The notes under the pieces are model-generated. The model had not been told where the DNA came from. It ran no database searches and was given only the letters and a program-made list of their open reading frames with translations. From Kiritimatiellota bacterium (lineage in GTDB: Bacteria > Verrucomicrobiota > Lentisphaeria > Oligosphaerales > JAADHN01), in assembly GCA_013151865.1 (NCBI GenBank), contig JAADHN010000170.1:1-32636 (forward strand): 32,636 bases of DNA. Direction: 5' to 3'. Shown here piece by piece: positions 17,755 to 25,250 of this stretch (position 1 is its first letter; each line of letters starts with the position of its first letter). The translations under genes and the position numbers were made by a program.

Positions 17755-19143
17755 ATGAGTAGAAGCGATGTCGCCGTCGCCGTGCTTGCCGCCGGACGCG
17801 GCAGTCGGATTTGGCCCTATGCCACCGTCCGGCAGAAATGTGCGATGCCGGTGGCCAATCGCCCGCTGATCGCCCGAATCGTTGACGAACTCGCCGCGTG
17901 CGGGCTCCGCAATATCCGCGTGGTGGTCGGGCACTGTGCCGGATCGGTCCGGGCGGCACTCACGGACCTTCGGGACACTGTGACGTACGTCGAGCAGTCC
18001 GTCCCTTCGGGAACGGCTGATGCGGCCCTGTGCGCGCTGTATGACCAGACCGCGGAGATCCTGCTGATCGTGTACGGGGACGTATTGGTGACTCGGCGCG
18101 ACCTCGCCGCAGTACTCGATCCGGTCGAGGCGGGCGATGCCGAAGCGTCCGTCCTGGTCGCTCCCTTGGGCCGGGAACGCCCGGGAGACTGGATATCAGC
18201 CCGGGTGGAAGACGGGGCCCTGACAGGCGTCGAGGGACATTCCGGCGATGGGGCATGGCGGATCGGCGGGGTTTTCGCCATTCGCCGCGTCCATTTGCAC
18301 TATCTTGAAGACAATCCCGGCGTCATGACGTCGGTCCCGGTGGGCGGTATGCCGCCCGCCGAGGCGGAATTGGCCGAATCGATCAGCCGGATGATCGGGG
18401 ATGGGGTTGCCGTGGCCGCCGCAAAGGCCGGGCCGACATTCGTGGATTTGGACAAGCCCTGGCATATTCTGGGGGCTTCACGGCAAGCGATCGCGCTGGC
18501 GTTCGAATCAGTGGCGGAAGACGTCGTCCCGTCGACCTGCCGGATTCACGACGGCGCCGAGATCAACGGTCGCCTGATCTTGGGCGAGAACGTGGTCATT
18601 GGCAACCGAGTGGTCGTCAAAGACGGCTTGATTGCCGCCGCCGCCGCCCGCATCACCAACGGCGCGATCTTGGGGGCGGGTGCGGTCGTGGGCCGCGAAG
18701 CCGCCGTGCGCGACTATTGCGCCCTGAGCGAGTGCGCGGTGGTCGGCGACCACGGGATCGTCGCCCACGGTGCGGAGTTCGCGGGCGTCATGTTTGACCG
18801 TGCTTACTTGTATCATTACTGTGAAATCTCCGGCGTGCTCGGCAGTGCAGTGGATATCGGCGCCGCCACGGTGTGCGGCACTCTGCGGTTCGACGACGGC
18901 GTCACGCCGCACCGAATCAAAGGACGGCGGGAGTGCCCGCCTTACGGGGCCAATGCATCCTATCTCGGAGATTACACGCGGACCGGCGTCAATGCCATGC
19001 TGATGCCCGGCGTTAAAGTGGGGTGTTACTCGTGCGTCGGTCCAGGGGTGGTTCTATACGACGACTTGGCGGAACGCAAAGTGGTGCTGGTGCGTCAGGA
19101 ACTGGAATTCCGCGACTGGGGCCCGGAGAAATATGGCTGGTGA
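17755..19143 (+). CDS. GlmU-like sugar-1-phosphate nucleotidyltransferase with left-handed beta-helix domain
   Basis: A 462-residue cytosolic protein starting at ATG 17755 after AGGGAAG. The N-terminal half is a nucleotidyltransferase. LAAGRGSRIWP (11-21) with a downstream Lys (Lys28 in RQKCAMPVANRPLI) is the signature for NTP and sugar-phosphate binding, and YGDVLV (about 103-108) supplies the metal-binding Asp. From about residue 255 the sequence has hexapeptide-like repeats (ILGENVVIGNRVVVKDG, ILGAGAVVGREAAVRDY, TGVNAMLMPGVKVGCYSCVG) that build a left-handed beta-helix, as in GlmU and archaeal bifunctional nucleotidyl/acetyltransferases. It should activate a sugar-1-phosphate, perhaps an amino sugar, with UTP or dTTP, and may acetylate it. 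Whether it is the housekeeping GlmU is not clear, because the signature has Ser where GlmU has Thr and no glm genes are adjacent. It is convergent with an aminotransferase gene, 460 bp away. Confidence 0.85.
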   Translation: MSRSDVAVAVLAAGRGSRIWPYATVRQKCAMPVANRPLIARIVDELAACGLRNIRVVVGHCAGSVRAALTDLRDTVTYVEQSVPSGTADAALCALYDQTAEILLIVYGDVLVTRRDLAAVLDPVEAGDAEASVLVAPLGRERPGDWISARVEDGALTGVEGHSGDGAWRIGGVFAIRRVHLHYLEDNPGVMTSVPVGGMPPAEAELAESISRMIGDGVAVAAAKAGPTFVDLDKPWHILGASRQAIALAFESVAEDVVPSTCRIHDGAEINGRLILGENVVIGNRVVVKDGLIAAAAARITNGAILGAGAVVGREAAVRDYCALSECAVVGDHGIVAHGAEFAGVMFDRAYLYHYCEISGVLGSAVDIGAATVCGTLRFDDGVTPHRIKGRRECPPYGANASYLGDYTRTGVNAMLMPGVKVGCYSCVGPGVVLYDDLAERKVVLVRQELEFRDWGPEKYGW

Positions 19144-19603
19144 GAAGCTGTAACCGGCTGAACCGCACTGTGATGTGCTGCCATGGTTCGTCCCGGCATC
19201 TGTTTGCGACCGAAGCGTCCGAACAGAACCGCGGATGAACACAGATGGACGCGGATGGGGGCGCCGTAGTGGGACCTGCGCCTCGGTGTTTTTCTCGGAA
19301 GCGGTTTGCGTCGACTTTATCTGCGTGTATCTGCGTGCATCTGCGGTTAAAAAAGAAGAGGACCGCGGATGAACCCTGATGGGCACGGATGGGGGCGCCG
19401 TAGTGGAAACGGCGAGCCACCGTTTTTTGGATCGGGCCGAGGCGGCGCATCGACTCCGTGCATCGCTCGGGTTGTCGACCTTCGGGCCCTGGATCGCTAT
19501 CGGGATCGAGTGCGTTCGGAAGGGGCGAGAAGACGATGCACACAGAACCCGCTGCCGAGCGTGCAGGCAGGGCTGGATGGGGCCAGGCCTTCCGGCAACC
19601 CGC
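19144..19603. other. Convergent intergenic region carrying a repeat element
   Basis: This 460-bp gap lies between the ends of two convergent genes. Its centre (19229-19406) is occupied by direct and inverted copies of a short repeat, listed separately. I see no coding frame with family features and no hairpin with a T-run for either gene; the folded repeat itself could help end transcription. Confidence 0.6.
19229..19406. repeat. Intergenic repeat: two direct 44-bp copies and one inverted copy
   Basis: Bases 19229-19272 and 19363-19406 are direct copies (ccgcggatgaac..., ending gggggcgccgtagtgg) identical at 40 of 44 positions without gaps, 134 bases apart. Bases 19319-19346 (atctgcgtgtat...) are an inverted copy: the reverse complement matches the first 28 bases of copy one at 22 of 28 positions. 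Each copy has an internal period of about 10 bases (cgcggatgaa, cacagatgga, cgcggatggg). The first direct copy and the inverted copy could fold into a long imperfect stem. Repeats of this flavour are, to my recollection, dispersed between genes in many environmental bacterial genomes. Confidence 0.85.
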
Positions 19604-20857
19604 TCATTCCTCCAGACGCCGCAAAGCGTCGCGGTTCCGATACAGCTTGCGAAAAGCGCCTGCGATTGCATCGAGTACAGGCGGCGGTTGGAGGAGCCAC
19701 TGGTGGGGGATACCGATGGAGCGGGTCGAGAGGTCCTCGGCAATGGCGCAGCACTCGCCCATCTTGTCCGCGCCGGTCGGGACCATGCGCCAGTTTTCGG
19801 GAGCGACGTTCCAGAGCGGATGTCGATACACCGTGCCGTACAGTGGCCCCGTGGGGAGGCCTTCCGCGGCAAGGGCTCGGATGATCGCGGCCTGGGAAGC
19901 CCCTGCCAATTCCTCGGGCTGAAAAGTGACGACCAGCCTGTAATAGGCCTGGGGGTCGGCGCGGCGTCCGGGGCTTTGGACGCGAACGCCGGGGATTTCT
20001 TCCAGGCCGGCCCGGAGGTATTCCGCGGCCACGGCCCGCCGGGCCGTGTTTCGGCGGAGCGTGCGCATTTGTCCCAGCAGGATCACGGCCTGGAATTCCG
20101 TGGCCCGGTAGTTGCGACAGACGAAGCCAGGCGGCGAGTAGCGTTGTCCCGGTTCAAGGCGGGGGCGGGGGCCGGGCGGATAACCGATGTGCTTGTAACG
20201 ATAGAGGCGGGAGGCCAACTCCTCGTCGTCGGTAATCACCGCACCGCCTTCGCCGCAGGCCAGGGGTTTGCTCTCCTGGAAGCTGAATGACCCAATCCGC
20301 CCCAGGGTTCCTGCACCGTTCCCGGCCCAGGCCCCACCGTGGGCGTGGGCGCAATCCTCGATGATGGACAGGTTGCGTCGAGTCGCAACGCCCTGCAGGG
20401 CGTCCAGGTCTGCCATGGCCCCATAGAGATGTACCGGGATGATGGCCCGGGTTTGGGGAGTGATTGCGGCTTCGACCTGGACCGGGTCCATACATAACGT
20501 TTCCGGATCCACATCCACGAAGACCGGTTTGGCCCCGACGTAGACCACGGCGGCCGCAGTGGCAACCCAGGTGATGGCCGGCACGATCACTTCGTCTCCG
20601 CGCCCGATGCCGAGGACATAGAGGGCGGCTTCGAGAGTCACGGTCCCGTTCATCATGAAAACGCAGTGTTTCGCGCCCTGAAAAGCTGCGAACTTCGCAC
20701 AGAACAGCTTTTCTTGCGGGCCGTTGAACGACCAGTACTGCTGCCGGTAGAGTCGCAACAGCTCGCGCTCGGTGCTCCGATAGCGAGGCGGCCATTGAAC
20801 GGGCTTGACCTTCCCAAGTGCGGGTGCCCCCCCCAGAGCGGCAAGTACTTCTGCCAT
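19604..20857 (-). CDS. DegT/DnrJ/EryC1/StrS family PLP aminotransferase
   Basis: A 417-residue cytosolic enzyme starting at ATG 20857 with AAGGA nine bases upstream; 78 further in-frame codons upstream lack family features. It has the full set of sugar-aminotransferase landmarks: NGTVTLEAAL (70-79), DEVIVPAITWVATAAAV (88-104), FVDVDPETLCMDP (113-125), VHLYGAMADLDAL (142-154) and IEDCAHAHGG (166-175). The PLP lysine is Lys197 in FSFQESKPLACGEGG (191-205). The family transfers an amino group, usually from glutamate, to a keto sugar-nucleotide or keto-cyclitol. No dehydratase or dehydrogenase that would make the keto substrate is in the window. The related gene at 25251-26513 is a second, clearly diverged copy. 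It lies 243 bp downstream of the MurC-like gene on the same strand and may share its transcript. Confidence 0.93.
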   Translation of the reverse strand: MAEVLAALGGAPALGKVKPVQWPPRYRSTERELLRLYRQQYWSFNGPQEKLFCAKFAAFQGAKHCVFMMNGTVTLEAALYVLGIGRGDEVIVPAITWVATAAAVVYVGAKPVFVDVDPETLCMDPVQVEAAITPQTRAIIPVHLYGAMADLDALQGVATRRNLSIIEDCAHAHGGAWAGNGAGTLGRIGSFSFQESKPLACGEGGAVITDDEELASRLYRYKHIGYPPGPRPRLEPGQRYSPPGFVCRNYRATEFQAVILLGQMRTLRRNTARRAVAAEYLRAGLEEIPGVRVQSPGRRADPQAYYRLVVTFQPEELAGASQAAIIRALAAEGLPTGPLYGTVYRHPLWNVAPENWRMVPTGADKMGECCAIAEDLSTRSIGIPHQWLLQPPPVLDAIAGAFRKLYRNRDALRRLEE

Positions 20858-21100
20858 GATACATGTCCTTTTTGTAATCCGATCCGGCGCGTCCATCCCG
20901 ATTTTTGCCGTGTGCTTCGGGTGCGCGATTTTCTGGGTGGATGGTTGATGGCGGAAAGGTGCGAACTCGTATTTCGGACGTCGGAATACTCTCGATCTTG
21001 GCGGTATTTCATCGCGCATGATGGCGGGAAATGCAATTCGAACACTTTCCTTTGCCGGTTTCCCGTTCTCATCGGAACCTGCACCGTCCACCCGGCGACG

Positions 21101-22555
21101 TCAAGTCGTCCCGGGGCTGGCCGGTCGCGCTGCAACGAACGTGCGTGCCCAGTCGGGCAGGGACGGATCGCGAGCCCCCATGATCAACACCGCGCCCCGG
21201 GGGGAGCGTTCGGAGCGAATCAGTTCGCCGGCCGTTTTGCGATCCGGGACGGCCGATACGGGTGCGCCGCGAGCGGCCGCATCGGCCGCGACCTCGTCTG
21301 CGGTAGGCGAAAAAGAAGCGGTCCCGCCTGCATAATAAACCGGCAGAAAAACAAAAACGTCCCGGGAACGAAGGGTCGTGGCGAGCATTCGGACCAGGGC
21401 CTCGCGCATGAATCCAAGCGGACCGAAGCCGTGGGGCTGGAATACTGCCAGCAGGCGGTCCGGCGCCAGTTCCCGGGCGGTTTCGAGCGCGCAGCGGATT
21501 TTCTCGACATTGTGGGCGTAATCTACGATAACGGGCGTCCCCTTGGGGGTAACACCCACCTTCTCGAAACGGCGACGGACGCCGCGGAAAGCTGCCAATG
21601 CCGTTCGAACGGTTTCCCGGTCCAGGTTGTGTCCCAGCGCCGCGTTGAGGATTGCGAACACCGCACAGGCGTTTTCGGCGGAGTGACGCCCGAACTGTCG
21701 GGCGGCGAAGTCGCCGAACCCGGGGAGAGCGAATGTCACGCCCGTCGACGTGGTCCGGCACCGTACCGGTCCGGGCAGGTGGTGCACCCCCACGGTTTGT
21801 CCCGTCCGCCCCCCGAAATACAAGGTCCGCTGGTGGGGTTTGCCGGGGTTGATCGAACCGGCGAGATCAGCGTGCAGCACAACCTTTCCAGTGGTGTTGC
21901 AGGCGAATCGGGAAAAGAGTGCTGCGAGTCGGTCGCGACTGTGATGGTCGGTGCCCATATTGAGGACCACGCCGATGTCGGGATGAAAGGCGACGAGACT
22001 GCCGTCGCTTTCGTCTGTTTCGTACACGATCCACTCCGGAGCGGGATCTGCAGCGAAGTTTCCGGGACCAAGTTCGGTTTCGAACTCGATGACATAACCG
22101 CCGGTCAGCATTAATACGGACCGACCCAGGAGCTTGAGGGCGGATGCGGTCCAGGCGGTTACCGAGGTCTTTCCGGCGGAACCGGCTATTGCGATCTGTT
22201 TGCCCGGGAGACGGTCGAGCACCGAGGCAAGCGCGGCAGCCCGACCGAATACCGGGATGTCGCCGGCGGCAGCCAGGTCCGGATTGCCGGGCTCGATGGC
22301 CGCGGAGCACACCATGGCCCGCGGGCGAGCTGCGGCGACGACCGTGCCGTCCTGTTCGCCCACTATGATCCCCCGGGCGCGCAAACACCGGTACAGATGG
22401 TCCCGCCCCGGGCCGCTCAATTCCCGATCGCTGCCGGTGACGGCATACCCGACGGCGCACAGCAGTTGCGCCAGGCCGCTCATGCCGATCCCACCGATTC
22501 CCACCAAATGAATCGGCCCGGGCGGCGCTGGAAATACCGGCGGGACGTGTGCCAT
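21101..22555 (-). CDS. MurC-like Mur ligase family protein, atypical motifs
   Basis: A 484-residue cytosolic ATP-dependent ligase. The start at ATG 22555 begins right before the family N-terminus; GGAG lies 12 bases upstream, a somewhat long spacing. The N-terminal domain reads IHLVGIGGIGMSGLAQLL (15-32) and VCSAAIEPGNPDLAAA (82-97), closest to MurC, which binds UDP-MurNAc. The P-loop is GSAGKTS (125-131) instead of MurC's GTHGKTT. The middle domain has YETDESDGS (178-186) and NMGTDHHSRD (199-208), as in MurC but with the insert after DH shortened. The C-terminal domain has VDYAHNVEKI (344-353), more like MurE/FolC than MurC's DDYGHHPTE, and FQPHGFGPLGFM (372-383) where MurC has FQPHRFTRT. 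It is therefore a Mur ligase that probably joins an amino acid or peptide to a UDP-sugar-like acceptor. Cell-wall murC is possible but these changes favour a paralogue. Confidence 0.85.
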   Translation of the reverse strand: MAHVPPVFPAPPGPIHLVGIGGIGMSGLAQLLCAVGYAVTGSDRELSGPGRDHLYRCLRARGIIVGEQDGTVVAAARPRAMVCSAAIEPGNPDLAAAGDIPVFGRAAALASVLDRLPGKQIAIAGSAGKTSVTAWTASALKLLGRSVLMLTGGYVIEFETELGPGNFAADPAPEWIVYETDESDGSLVAFHPDIGVVLNMGTDHHSRDRLAALFSRFACNTTGKVVLHADLAGSINPGKPHQRTLYFGGRTGQTVGVHHLPGPVRCRTTSTGVTFALPGFGDFAARQFGRHSAENACAVFAILNAALGHNLDRETVRTALAAFRGVRRRFEKVGVTPKGTPVIVDYAHNVEKIRCALETARELAPDRLLAVFQPHGFGPLGFMREALVRMLATTLRSRDVFVFLPVYYAGGTASFSPTADEVAADAAARGAPVSAVPDRKTAGELIRSERSPRGAVLIMGARDPSLPDWARTFVAARPASPGTT

Positions 22556-23331
22556 GTTGCGCTGATTCTCCAAACACGTGACATCGGGACCGATGTCGCT
22601 TCTCCGCAGCGGCAGGCCCCGTCGGTTCCGCCAAGATCTGGCGGATTCTCGGCCACGCCCGGCCCCGGACGAAGGCCGAACGGCCCCAGGCATGTCGTCG
22701 CGTGCCGGGGAAACGACGGGCGGTCCCGGAATTGTCGGCGTCCCGGCCTGAATACTGCATGAGCCATCTGCTGCGATGCGCCTCTCCCACGATTCCAAAA
22801 GATTGCCGCCGTTCACCGACCGAGACGGTGTTTCAACACGGCCGCGGCCGGCGTTCGACGCAATGACTTGAATCCGTATAAGCAGCGCCCTCTCGCCACG
22901 AAGTTCATGAATTCATCAGGTCAGAGATCCGGATTGAGGGCAAAAGTACCGCGGGCGGCGGCAATTTCCATTCGAATACCGGCAACTCCGGAGCGCTGCG
23001 GCCAGGCGGCGGCACTCCCGTTCGCGGAGGACGGCGCGTCCGAGTCGCGGGGCGGTGCGGCGGGAGGCCGGTTCCGGGGAACGCGGCCCGGGCAGGACAG
23101 TGCACTTGGAGGCCGGCGTCTCGGCCGTTTGCCCCGCGAGATTGACCGGCTGCGCGTCCGACCGCCTGCGTGTTGAAAGTGGCGGGACAGCGTGGTATTC
23201 TGCCAAACACTCCACAGTCCATGTCGGTGCGTTTTGGCCCGGGGCGAGAGGGCAGCGGTCGGGAGGGGCGCCCGGGCCATGAATCGAGCTTCTTCATTGT
23301 CGTCGGTGTTCATTGCAGGGAGAACGGACTC
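22556..23331. other. Divergent intergenic region, 776 bp, largest gap in the window
   Basis: This lies between the minus-strand MurC-like gene and the plus-strand isomerase-like gene. All open frames through it translate into Arg/Pro/Gly-rich sequence without any domain, signal peptide or transmembrane segment. The right part holds a good promoter candidate (23173-23201). A small palindrome atgaattcat is at 22907-22916. No tRNA-like or riboswitch-like fold was recognised by eye. Confidence 0.5.
23173..23201 (+). promoter_or_regulatory. Candidate sigma70 promoter for isomerase-like gene
   Basis: TTGAAA (23173-23178) and TATTCT (23196-23201) are separated by exactly 17 bases. Each matches five of six consensus positions. 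Transcription would start near 23208 and give a leader of about 125 bases before ATG 23332. The same TTGAAA box is seen in the other candidate at 30384. Confidence 0.5.
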
Positions 23332-24141
23332 ATGAAAGTCGGCGTGACCCAACTGATTGCCCCACGCGAATGGTCCATGATCGAGTTTTTCGAGAAAACA
23401 TCCGCCACAGGATATGAGGCCGTCGAACTGGCGTGCCGAGACGAAGGGGAATTGACTCCGGATACGTCCGACTCGGACCTTGCGGAAATCGCGGCCCGTG
23501 CCCGGGAGGCGGGGCTCGAGTTGAACTCGATGACCCACGGCCATTCCCGCGCCAAGGCGAATCTGTTGGCGGCCGGTGCGGCACAGCGCTATGGTATCGA
23601 ACGGACGCGCAAGGCGTTGGAACAGGCGGCAAAACTCGGTATCCGTTGCACGCTGCACACTCTCGGGACGCTCTCCGCGGATGTGGGGTACGGCGAGGCG
23701 TACGCCAACGGTGTCTGCGCGTTGCAGGAGCTGGCGGTCGACGCCGAGCGTTTAGACGTTGCCATTGCGGTCGAGTTTGTTTGGAACGGATTCCTGTTCA
23801 GCCCGTTGGAAATGAAACGGTTCCTGGACGATGTCGGTAGTTCGCACGTGGGGTTCTATTTCGACCCCGGCAATATGGCTGTCTTTCATTACCCGCAACA
23901 TTGGGTGCATGAACTCCGGAACCACATCAAGCGCGTTCACCTGAAGGATTGGACGGGGCGGGCCTTGAACGGAGGCTGGCGTCCCCTGCTCGAAGGCGCC
24001 GTGGATTTCGAGGCCGTGATGCGGGAACTGCGCGCCGCAGGATACGACGGAGCCCTCATCAGTGAGGTCGCCTTGGGGTTGGCCCCGCTCGAGGATACGG
24101 CGGCTGCCATTCGGCGGATCATGGAGATGGGCCGGAGTTGA
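23332..24141 (+). CDS. Sugar phosphate isomerase/epimerase-like protein (xylose isomerase-like TIM barrel)
   Basis: A 269-residue cytosolic protein starting at ATG 23332 with GGGAG nine bases upstream. It is a single TIM barrel of the AP-endonuclease-2/xylose-isomerase-like superfamily. Metal-ligand candidates are in their usual places: Glu138 in AVEFVWNG, Asp168 in FYFDPGN, His193 in RVHLKDW, and Glu235 in ISEVALG near the end. The FDPGN followed by HLKDW spacing is typical of the sugar epimerase/inosose-dehydratase-like group. Such enzymes isomerise or dehydrate sugars and cyclitols; the exact substrate cannot be told. The next gene is 107 bp downstream on the same strand and probably in the same transcript. 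Its position among aminotransferase and nucleotidyltransferase genes suggests that it supplies or removes a sugar or inositol intermediate. Confidence 0.87.
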   Translation: MKVGVTQLIAPREWSMIEFFEKTSATGYEAVELACRDEGELTPDTSDSDLAEIAARAREAGLELNSMTHGHSRAKANLLAAGAAQRYGIERTRKALEQAAKLGIRCTLHTLGTLSADVGYGEAYANGVCALQELAVDAERLDVAIAVEFVWNGFLFSPLEMKRFLDDVGSSHVGFYFDPGNMAVFHYPQHWVHELRNHIKRVHLKDWTGRALNGGWRPLLEGAVDFEAVMRELRAAGYDGALISEVALGLAPLEDTAAAIRRIMEMGRS

Positions 24142-24248
24142 AAAAAACCGGCGCAAGCCGGAGTCGGTGGCGGAGGGGGTTGTCGGTGCACCCACGAACG
24201 GCCCGGCAAACGCGCGAAGTTCACATCAAGGCAAGAAAGGGCGAACGC

Positions 24249-24959
24249 ATGAGAAAGACACCGCGTTTAATCGGGTTGGCAGCGGGGGTGTTATTGGGGT
24301 TTGCTGCGGGAGCGCGGGCGGAGTTTCCCGTGCAGTTGTCGCTTACGCCGGATGTGGCGTTGCGACCGGACTCGGAATCGATCCAAGGGGTGCGCCTGGG
24401 CGTCTGGAGCCGCAACAAAGACGTCAGCGGTCTCGATCTTGGGATCATCCAGGGGACACGGGGCGACTTTCTCGGGCTGGGTGTGGCGATAGTCAATTTG
24501 GTTGACGGCGACTCGGCGGGACTGCAGTGGGGTGCCTACGGCTACAGCCGCGTGCGGGGGAGCTTCAAAGGGCTCTTGGGCGGCATTGTTTCGCGCGTCG
24601 GAGGCGATTGCCGCGGTGTGCAGGTCGGCTGGGTGACGCTGTGCGACGGCTCGGCCATGGGCTGGATCGACGGTCTTTACGCCCAAGTGGGGGGCGATTT
24701 TCGCGGACTGCAGACCGGGATCATAACCTACTGCAAGGGCGAAGCCAAGGGTTTCACACTGGGCGGGTTCAATCGAAATGACCGGCGGAGTGCCGGCCTG
24801 ACAGTCGGCTTTGTCAATTATACCGTGGACGCCAAGGGGGTGCAGTTGGGATTCGTGAACGTGACCGACCGCCTCGATGGTCTGCAGATCGGACTTTGGA
24901 ACCAAGTCAATCAAGGCGCGGAGTTCAAGGTCCTTCCACTGGCGAACTGGGCGTTCTGA
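24249..24959 (+). CDS. Secreted protein with about eleven 14-15 residue repeats (LA_2272-like surface repeats)
   Basis: A 236-residue protein starting at ATG 24249, with AAAGGGCG upstream and a typical signal peptide (MRKTPRLIGLAAGVLLGFAAG, cleavage near ARA-E). From about residue 57 the rest is a chain of roughly eleven repeats of 14-15 residues with a pattern like G-hydrophobic-x-hydrophobic-G followed by a variable turn. Examples are SGLDLGIIQGTRGDF, KGLLGGIVSRVGGDC, RGLQTGIITYCKGEA, KGVQLGFVNVTDRL and DGLQIGLWNQVNQG. This resembles the repeats named after Leptospira LA_2272 surface proteins. A beta-solenoid or outer-membrane location is inferred from the repeat pattern and signal peptide. 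It ends in an aromatic residue (PLANWAF), as outer-membrane proteins often do. No catalytic residues are suggested. It follows the isomerase-like gene by 107 bp. Confidence 0.75.
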   Translation: MRKTPRLIGLAAGVLLGFAAGARAEFPVQLSLTPDVALRPDSESIQGVRLGVWSRNKDVSGLDLGIIQGTRGDFLGLGVAIVNLVDGDSAGLQWGAYGYSRVRGSFKGLLGGIVSRVGGDCRGVQVGWVTLCDGSAMGWIDGLYAQVGGDFRGLQTGIITYCKGEAKGFTLGGFNRNDRRSAGLTVGFVNYTVDAKGVQLGFVNVTDRLDGLQIGLWNQVNQGAEFKVLPLANWAF

Positions 24960-25250
24960 CCGAAAACGTGATTTGCGGCAGAGATCCGGGGTTTGTCAGT
25001 CCCCAGGACTGTCTTGCGGACGACGGCCGGTTCGCCGGCGCTTCGAATTGATTCGATACGGCCCGGGTGTGGGTGAAGGACCATGGCGCCGTGCCTCCAA
25101 GTTTGGGCACAGGTTGCACGGTGGAGTCGGCGTCATTTTGCCCCGGGTCATCCGCGAGCATCGAAGCGAGATGCAGCACGCCGCGGATGGCTCACGAATC
25201 GTTCGGGCGGACGGCGCCCTGGCTGCCGACCGGTTTTCCGGCAGCGTTTC
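24960..25250. other. Convergent intergenic region, 291 bp, nothing recognised
   Basis: This lies between the ends of the repeat-protein gene and the second aminotransferase gene. No T-run hairpin, repeat or coding frame was convincing. Confidence 0.45.

Noticed and set aside
22868-23176. Possible 102-codon plus-strand gene in the large gap
   Set aside because: No ribosome site, an Arg/Gly/Pro-rich translation and no recognisable domain or signal peptide.
24148-24161. Hairpin CCGGC-GCAA-GCCGG right after the isomerase-like gene
   Set aside because: The A-tract lies before the hairpin on the plus strand, so it would only look like a terminator for minus-strand transcription, where no gene ends. 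The stem has just five pairs.
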